A DNA stretch of 10,153 bases from contig MU646725.1 in NCBI GenBank assembly GCA_026770585.1, positions 26,633-36,785 of the forward strand. The letters are read 5' to 3'. A model generated the notes under the pieces. The model worked only from the letters and a program-made list of their open reading frames with translations, did no database searches and was not told the origin of the DNA. The DNA is from Baffinella frigidus (taxonomy: Eukaryota > Cryptophyceae > Cryptomonadales > Baffinellaceae). Both the position numbers and the translations under genes were made by a program. This document shows positions 5,885 through 10,153 of the stretch, one piece after another (the stretch's first letter is position 1; each line of letters opens with the position of its first letter).

Positions 5885-5903
5885 GCCTGTGCGAGCGTTG
5901 CAA
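5845..5903 (-). pseudogene. Diverged copy of exon 2 start with its acceptor
   Basis: 5885-5901 (gcctgtgcgagcgttgc) is identical to 5469-5485, the acceptor border of exon 2. Further along the minus strand, ctgatcttcatcgatttcac still resembles ataatcctcatcgggttcta of exon 2 (LLIFIDF versus AIILIGF), with a frame difference and a stop. Probably non-functional. Confidence 0.45.
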
Positions 5904-5916
5904 GAGTGTTAACAGA

Positions 5917-6058
5917 CTTATCCGGGAGAACCTATTTTCCCTTCATTTCCTGGCATCGAAAATTACTACACAATTCGTTTTTACCAGCAATATTAAAGCA
6001 TTTGTGTAGCAATTTTCGTTGCCAGGAACTGAAAGAAAAATAGGCTTCCCCGGATAAA
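5917..6058. mobile_element. MITE, type B (ends cttatccggg)
   Basis: The left arm is cttatccgggagaacctatt..ttcctggcatcgaaaattactacacaa. The right arm is tgtgtagcaattttcgttgccaggaa..gaaaaataggcttccccggataaa. Same outer ends as 1509-1660. The loop contains aatattaaagcattt, shared with 6957-7020. In intron 1. Confidence 0.85.
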
Positions 6059-6179
6059 GACGCGCAACACCTCTGCCGCTTGTGGGAGCGAGTGCCAGTG
6101 TGTTGACAGACGCGTCAATTACACAGGCACCACTCTTCGTTGTGCAGGCGCGCCAAAAAAAAACGCGTTTTCCCGACGG

Positions 6180-6212
6180 GTGTAGAAAGGTTAAGGACGG
6201 GGTGCCGTCTAC
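6180..6212 (-). repeat. Copy of intron sequence just after the exon 1 donor
   Basis: gtgtagaaaggttaaggacg..gtgccgt matches 6608-6640, the first bases of intron 1 in gene sense. No exon sequence is attached here. Confidence 0.6.
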
Positions 6213-6392
6213 GCGGGAGAGCTACATGTCATCTTACGCCCTGCGTCCATCTATCATTTCCCCTTGAAACCGGCAAAAGTTGCCGGAAACGCCCACAAAT
6301 AATTGACTGTGACGGAAAAGTAGCCGCAGGATATGTTTGAAATGGCTCCAAGAACCCGTCTAGTCCTCCCCCGTAGGTTGACGGGCAGGGAC

Positions 6393-6480
6393 CTGATTCT
6401 CTTCGCACCACTTGGCGAAGATCCTCAAATACTCCCACGTCGGCAGCGCAGTGAGGAGCGCCACCAGCCCCCCGATCAAA
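6393..6480 (-). pseudogene. Copy of VTT exon 1, 3' 29 codons, donor kept
   Basis: The minus strand encodes LIGGLVALLTALPTWEYLRI then FAKWCEENQ and cag|gtccct. The protein is identical to exon 1 over all 29 codons. The four base differences (CTC/CTG, ACT/ACC, TTG/CTG, AGG/CGG) are all synonymous. The upstream part of the exon is replaced by a hairpin sequence (6487-6562). It may be an alternative exon end or a recent duplicate; no clear acceptor is seen. Confidence 0.75.
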
Positions 6481-6486
6481 TCGAGA

Positions 6487-6562
6487 AATTGGAGCCATTT
6501 TGTCAACTTTTGAGAAATTGAGTACCATGAGTTTCTCAAAAGTGGACAAAATGGCTCCAACT
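6487..6562. repeat. Hairpin, 32-bp arms
   Basis: aattggagccattttgtcaa..cttttgagaaa (6487-6518) is complementary to 6531-6562 with two or three mismatches and a 12-base loop. Its ggagccatttt motif recurs inverted near 6335-6348 and 9555-9566. Confidence 0.8.
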
Positions 6563-6649
6563 TTCGCATTTTCCCATTTTTCGGTGGCGAACTTTTCTGC
6601 ACAGCGCTGTAGAAAGGTCAAGGACGGGGTGCCGTTGACGGGCAGGGAC

Positions 6650-6760
6650 CTGATTCTCTTCGCACCACTTGGCGAAGATCCGCAGATACTCCCACGTCGG
6701 CAGCGCGGTGAGCAGCGCCACCAGCCCCCCGATCAAACACACGAGCAGGAAGAGCCGCAC
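6650..6760 (-). CDS. VTT-domain protein, exon 1 of those recognised (first membrane segment)
   Basis: 37 codons: VRLFLLVCLIGGLVALLTAL, then PTWEYLRIFAKWCEENQ. This is a membrane helix followed by the amphipathic W..L..W stretch that precedes the first re-entrant motif in VTT proteins. The donor is cag|gtccct at 6650/6649, phase 0. The joined reading (..KWCEENQ-AVGAIIL..) is family-like. The acceptor taken here is ggcgcag before 6760. The frame is open further upstream (to about 6979: ..NPSDCNRAEDVPGHEEILSR..), so the exon could be longer. The only upstream ATG in that frame (6979) lies inside MITE sequence and is not a credible start. Exons with the true N-terminus probably lie to the right. 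Confidence 0.72.
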
Positions 6761-6867
6761 CTGCGCCCCAGTCAAAAGGGGAATCCATGAGTTGGAAATA
6801 CGGCTTAAAATTTCCTCGTGTCCCGGGACATCTTCAGCCCTATTGCAGTCGCTGGGGTTCAGCGTGG

Positions 6868-7068
6868 CGCGTGAGGGGTGCCTGCCGCAGTGGTAGCCCG
6901 CAACAGCAAGGGGATCTGATCTAATCGCGGCGAGTATTTGTGATAAATACGCACCGGTGACGAAATTTACTACACACATGGATGATACTAGTAATTATTA
7001 AAGCATTTGTGTAGTAAAGGATCCCCTCATGCCTGCCGCAGGGGTAGCTCGCGACAGCGAGGGGATCC
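6868..7068. repeat. Direct repeat pair flanking a truncated MITE core
   Basis: 6868-6917 (..ggggtgcctgccgcagtggt..ggggatct) and 7021-7068 (ggatcccctcatgcctgccg..gaggggatcc) are about 85% alike. The second copy has perfect 10-base inverted ends. Between them 6957-7020 holds gacgaaatttactacacaca and gcatttgtgtagtaaag, the inner MITE core without recognisable outer ends. A weaker relative of the repeat is at 7815-7845. Confidence 0.65.
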
Positions 7069-7083
7069 AGTGTGCTTACACCG

Positions 7084-7225
7084 TAATCTCCATAGAAGTA
7101 TTAATTAATTGCTTCTGGGCAACGAAAATTACTTCACGATTTGCTCATAAAAAGTAATAGTAGAGCATTCGTGTAGTAGATTTCGTTGCGCCAAAAGCAA
7201 TTTATTAATACTTTCGTGGAGATGA
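7084..7225. mobile_element. MITE, type A
   Basis: taatctccatagaagtatta..ggcaacgaaaattacttcac on the left; gtgtagtagatttcgttgcg..attaatactttcgtggagat on the right. The loop is in the opposite orientation to 4896-5032 (tttgctcataaaaagtaata). Confidence 0.87.
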
Positions 7226-7355
7226 ACCTACGGCGAAAGCACACCGGTCGTTCCTGCTCTGTGCTTTTCACGAAACGCGCGCTTTGCACGACCGTTGCGG
7301 CGAAAGCAGGCAGGAGACGAGGAGGAGGACGACACGGGGGGCGCAGGAACGCCAT

Positions 7356-7467
7356 CCAGAATCTGTCCCGCTATCTTAGGGCGCCCCACTCGGAAGGTAA
7401 GGGTGTATATTCTATTTTAGGCATCAGATGATGCTATCTTAAGCCTTTTTATCAGGACAGATTCTGG
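7356..7467. mobile_element. MITE, type E, inverted relative to 1797-1948
   Basis: Ends ccagaatctgtcc and ggacagattctgg. The interior ..cgctatcttagg..aaggtaagggtgtatat..gcatcagatgatgctatctta is the reverse complement of the element at 1819-1927. The outermost ~10 bases of the larger copy are missing here. Confidence 0.75.
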
Positions 7468-7513
7468 TGTGTTGCTAGATGACATCGCTGGGGCTCAGGT
7501 ACGCCCTCCAAGC

Positions 7514-7656
7514 TCATCTCCATGGAAGTATTAATTAACTGCTTTTGGCGCAACGAAATTTACTACACAACTGCTTTACTATTACTTGTATGAGCAAATC
7601 GGGTAGTAATTTTCGTTGCCCAAAAGCAATTAATTCATACTTGTATGGAGATTAAA
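7514..7656. mobile_element. MITE, type A
   Basis: tcatctccatggaagtatta..ggcgcaacgaaatttactacac and gtagtaattttcgttgccca..ttcatacttgtatggagatta. The loop is ctgctttactattacttgta, in the same orientation as 4896-5032. Confidence 0.88.
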
Positions 7657-7687
7657 GCACCACGGGGCCTTCCTCCCGTCCTCTTCT

Positions 7688-7812
7688 CTCCTCGAGGTCT
7701 TCGGCGTCCGTTCAAGGTTCAGAGAGAGACGAAGAGATCGGGGAAGAGAGGGGGCGACATCACACACCCCTCCGGCGCAGAACCTTGAACGGACGCCGAA
7801 GACCTCGAGGAG
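7688..7812. repeat. Perfect 33-bp inverted repeat with 59-bp loop
   Basis: ctcctcgaggtcttcggcgt..ccgttcaaggttc (7688-7720) is exactly complementary to 7780-7812. The purine-rich loop is unrelated to the MITEs. GC content and sequence differ from the type A and B elements. Confidence 0.9.
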
Positions 7813-8540
7813 GGAGGGGTAGCCCGCGACATCAGGCAGGGGTCGGGGACGAGGACGATACGAGTGCGGCAGACGCGTGGGAGGGGGTGGGGAGGGCACC
7901 TGCGTGGCACGCTGCCAGCGATGCACCGCCCAACAGGGCACGCTGGGCCCACTCTCGCCGTCCGCCTCGTCAATGCCGGCGTCTCTGTCTCTGTCGGCCG
8001 TACACCCCCCCGGTAGCTCGCTCCGCGCGGATGCCGGCGACAGGCTGCTGTGCGGCTCATCCTTGCTCAAGGGTTCTTGCATCCTGGTTCGCCCTGGTTT
8101 GCTGCCTGCAAGCAGTCCCTGGTGCAGCCCCTCCTCCCCCTCCGACCCAAACTCCAGCGAATGAATCCCAGCGAATGCAACACGGCCGAATCTGGAGTGG
8201 GTCAGCGTCGTCAGCGATTTTGGCTGTCGTGGTCCGGGACAGGTCGTCAGGACGACAGACAAGGTCTCTTTCGCTTCCACCCGGCCTTCTGGCACTCGGC
8301 GCCAGATCAGTCGCATTTGCAGGGGCAGATTCGCGGTTCGCTCTGAGACAGGCCGGATGGGCTGGAGGCTGGTCTCTGCGCTCCAGCATGACTATGTGTG
8401 CTCGCTCTAGCTCACTGCGAAGATTCTCAATACTGGGATGCTTGGCCAGATCCAGCCTGTCCACTCGGACAGGCTGGAGCACCGAACCGTGCCGTGAAGA
8501 GATACCCTGTCAGCTGTTAGGCGACCTGGGGCCTCGGTCG
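7813..8540. other. GC-rich region with overlapping open frames; no gene can be chosen
   Basis: Long open frames occur on both strands (plus 7785-8549; minus 8482-8057 and 8316-7630). They overlap antiparallel and none is recognised. The most protein-like stretch is on the minus strand at 8450-8370: LAKHPSIENLRSELERAHIV, then MLERRD, with coiled-coil character. A second is around 8180-8100 in another minus frame (FAGIHSLEFGSEGEEGLHQG). They may be exons of one minus-strand gene, perhaps the unseen 5' part of the VTT gene, but no phase-matched splice pair was found. A 12-bp perfect hairpin (tccagcctgtcc) is at 8451-8478. Confidence 0.3.
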
Positions 8541-8790
8541 TCGTGTTGACTGGAAGACGCCGACTGCCCACTCCCTGGGTCACCCGGCGGCAGATAGGAT
8601 TGAGGCGTGGACAGACTAGACTGTCAGGACCAGGGTTGCACCTTGCGAGCTTTAGGAGGGGGGACGTGATCGGATTTTTACCGTCGTTTGGTCATTTTTT
8701 CCTCAAAAAACCGCCATGGTTGCGGCGGGGGACCGTTCGTAAGCCTGAATATAGGGAATCACCGGTGATTCTAGCCTAGCTAGCCGTGGT
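8541..8790. other. Intergenic-looking stretch with small palindromes
   Basis: No gene recognised. gaatcaccggtgattc at 8756-8771 is a perfect 16-base palindrome, followed by tagcctagctagcc. The short open frame on the plus strand is arginine-rich and not convincing. Confidence 0.4.
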
Positions 8791-8792
8791 CC

Positions 8793-9023
8793 ATGGAGCC
8801 CGGGGTTTCCCCGGGGGCGGCGGCCCTCAAGCGCCAAGTGTCTCGAGTCAATGACGCGCGCATGATTTCAAAACAGCCGTCGTGGAACCAGTCCAATCGC
8901 CCTGTTGAAGAGCCCGAGAACCAGGCGTTATCGCGTTTTGATGCATCGACGGACCCGGCGGCCAGGGCGGGCGCGGGCGCGATGCTCGGGCTGCTCCCGC
9001 TGGCGCAAACGGCGGGGAGCGAG
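8793..9023 (+). CDS. Unknown protein, candidate first exon of a plus-strand split gene
   Basis: Open from ATG at 8793 (context tcc-ATG-G) to a donor at gag|gtaaac (9023/9024), phase 0. It encodes about 77 residues, among them ISKQPSWNQSNRPVEEPENQ and AMLGLLPLAQTAGSE. No family is recognised. The opposite strand is also open (minus 9250-8780), so the strand is uncertain; the phase fit with the next exons favours plus. The intron 9024-9189 would be 166 bases with a pyrimidine-rich 3' part and gatgcag as acceptor. Confidence 0.3.
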
Positions 9024-9189
9024 GTAAACTGGTGGGCCCGCGGGCAGGCAGGCGCGTTTCGTTTGCAGCATGCTTGCGTCGATGCCTGCCACCCATGTAC
9101 TTGCTCTGGGTATCCGGTAGGCTGGCTCCCCTTCTCCCATCTTGCTCGGTTTGGGCTTGACCTCACCAGTCTGCTCCGGCGTGATGCAG

Positions 9190-9255
9190 TGGGGCGGCAA
9201 GAAACAATCGATGCGCGCATTCGAGGCGACGCTGGCGGACGAGGAGACATACGAG
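9190..9255 (+). CDS. Unknown protein, candidate second exon
   Basis: 22 codons, WGGKKQSMRAFEATLADEET then YE, phase 0 at both ends. The donor gag|gtgagc is consensus. If the gene started here instead, the ATG at 9184 (MQWGGKK..) would be a possible start. Family not recognised. Confidence 0.42.
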
Positions 9256-9307
9256 GTGAGCGCTGCGCCTCGCGCCCTCACCCCAACCGCGCATTCACGC
9301 TCTGCAG

Positions 9308-9505
9308 CCCAGCTGCATCCCGCCATTTCCCGACGGGCAGGAGCTTGTGCGTTGGCCAGGAGACGACGGCGCGCAGGCTCTGACGGCGAGAGGACAACGC
9401 ACCATCAACCCTCACGGGCGGACCAAATCGACGATTTTCGACCTTTTGCGCGAAGCACTTTTAAAACTCCCAAAACCTGACCTTGTGGGTCTATGGGACT
9501 TTTAA
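9308..9505 (+). CDS. Unknown protein, candidate third exon ending at TAA
   Basis: Follows a 52-base intron (9256-9307, gtgagc...ctctgcag) and continues in phase: PSCIPPFPDGQELVRWPGDD, then ..RTINPHGRTKSTIFDLLREA and LLKLPKPDLVGLWDF, then TAA at 9503. The stretch is convincingly protein-like and has few alternatives in other frames. A 41-base intron (9485-9525, gtgggt...tttttgtcag) could instead skip the TAA and continue as RGRIDPSPRGKWLQEFVDLV. Both versions cannot be decided here. Family not recognised. Confidence 0.42.
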   Translation, partial: PSCIPPFPDGQELVRWPGDDGAQALTARGQRTINPHGRTKSTIFDLLREALLKLPKPDLVGLWDF

Positions 9506-9600
9506 CCTTATATCGTTTTTGTCAGCGGGGTCGAATCGACCCCTCTCCAAGGGGAAAATGGCTCCAAGAATTCGTTGATTTGGTCTCACCGTGAGGGTTG
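9406..9600. repeat. Inverted repeat overlapping the third exon
   Basis: caaccctcacgggcggacca..aatcgac (9406-9432) has an inverted partner at 9574-9600 with 4 mismatches in 27. The left arm is the coding stretch NPHGRTKST of the candidate exon, so the right arm is an inverted copy of exon sequence, like those seen for VTT exon 3. Confidence 0.7.
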
Positions 9601-9715
9601 GTGGCAGGCGGACCAGGACGGGCTCATGCAGAACGACCCCGAAGAACTCGGAATCGTGCGCCTCCCCCCCCACCCCTCCCACAATCTCACCAGTCTTGGC
9701 CAGCTACAGCTTTGA
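9506..9715 (+). pseudogene. Open frame continuing after TAA in the same frame, undecided
   Basis: Immediately after the TAA at 9503 the same frame stays open for about 69 codons to TGA at 9713. It contains PYIVFVSGVESTPLQGENGS and WWQADQDGLMQNDPEELGIV. It may be a readthrough or suppressed-stop extension, a nonsense-broken gene, or chance. A strong pyrimidine tract with ctcaccag at 9656-9693 could be an acceptor. The minus strand is open too (9682-9491). Confidence 0.3.
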
Positions 9716-9757
9716 TGGAACACCTGGAACACACTCTGCCCGGACCAGACACCCAAA

Positions 9758-9900
9758 TTAATCTCCATACACGTATTAATTAATTGCTGTTGGGCAACGA
9801 AAATTACTACACGGTTTGCTCATAAAAGTAATAGTAAAGCAGTTGTGTAGTAAATTTCGTTGCGCCAAAAGCAATTAATTAATACTTCTATGGAGATTAA
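9758..9900. mobile_element. MITE, type A (best-preserved copy)
   Basis: ttaatctccatacacgtatt..aattgctgttgggcaacgaaaattactacac and gtgtagtaaatttcgttgcg..ccaaaagcaattaattaatacttctatggagattaa. 143 bases; the ends ttaatctcc and ggagattaa are exact complements. The loop has the same orientation as in 7084-7225. Confidence 0.9.
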
Positions 9901-10153
9901 AATGGTCAAAAACCTGCGAGTAGTCATGTTACTCCCACCAGCAACCCGTAACAGCTTATAACCGGGTCGGGTACTGTAGTAATTTTCAGCTACACCGATG
10001 AGATCTCATCGGTATCTCCCGTCAGCAATTCGAGGACCCTAGGGTTTCCTACCGTAGGGTCCTATGAATAAATCAAAAAAAGAATTTCATTCCCGGACCT
10101 TTCAAGGACCCGATAAAAGCTGCTATGGGTTGCTGGAGGTCATGTGACCCCCC
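9901..10153. other. Right-end stretch with isolated palindromes and a half MITE core
   Basis: ctgtagtaattttcagctac (9975-9994) is a solitary half of the MITE core. accgatgagatctcatcggt (9994-10013) is a perfect 20-base palindrome. 10034-10068 carries accctagggtttcctaccgt and agggtcctat, of the 1358-1435 palindrome family. No gene seen. Confidence 0.55.

Noticed and set aside
6536-6979. A single 147-residue gene starting at 6979
   Set aside because: The ATG lies in the MITE core and the frame runs past the exon 1 donor into intron sequence; only 6760-6650 (perhaps somewhat longer) is treated as exon.
7785-8549. A 254-residue plus-strand protein
   Set aside because: Arginine/serine/proline-rich, begins in the 33-bp inverted repeat arm, and overlaps equally long minus-strand frames; typical of GC-rich non-coding shadow frames.
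8780-9250. Minus-strand frame ending in ..RLDWFHDGCFEIMRAS.. as a gene
   Set aside because: Considered as an alternative to the plus-strand model; no phase-matched splice partners were found, whereas the plus strand gives two. Not fully excluded.

Overview
The window looks like nuclear DNA of an intron-rich eukaryote, most likely a microalga or similar protist. There are no bacterial-style operons or ribosome binding sites. Coding sequence is split into short exons with GT..AG borders. Long stretches are degenerate TTTAGGG-type heptamers, and palindromic miniature elements (MITE-like) are everywhere. The species cannot be fixed from the sequence.

The best-supported gene lies on the minus strand and is read from right to left: five exons of a VTT-domain (TVP38/TMEM64/DedA, 'SNARE-associated Golgi') membrane protein at 6760-6650, 5470-5341, 3383-3302, 2298-2240 and 629-544. 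The exon phases fit at every junction (0, 1, 2, 1). The joined product runs through the family's first membrane segment, the FPASVLT..GGFIFG re-entrant motif, GATLGA..FLCGRY, RYPRIR..AKQGFKIT and FLLRLSPIVPFNALNYALG. The 5' start and the 3' end are not resolved; the gene appears to run off the left edge. Its four internal introns are 1.0-2.0 kb.

Those introns are filled with three things: (i) partial copies of the neighbouring exon ends, often with the splice donor kept and with mainly synonymous changes; (ii) MITEs of at least three terminal-repeat types that share one inner 20-bp core; (iii) telomere-like or minisatellite arrays. The donor ends of exons 1, 2, 3 and 5, and the acceptor regions of exons 3 and 4, exist in several copies. 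Exons 2 and 5 stay open in frame up to the next donor copy. Inverted repeats lie on both sides of exon 5 (2-78 / 914-999) and of exon 2 (3986-4033 / 5507-5554).

Right part: 6.8-7.7 kb holds MITEs and short duplications. From 7.68 to 8.55 kb is GC-rich sequence with a 33-bp perfect inverted repeat and overlapping, undecidable open frames. From about 8.79 to 9.71 kb lies a weaker plus-strand split-gene candidate of unknown family, with a 52-bp intron that joins in phase. The end holds another MITE and short palindromes. No RNA gene, CRISPR array or promoter could be supported.
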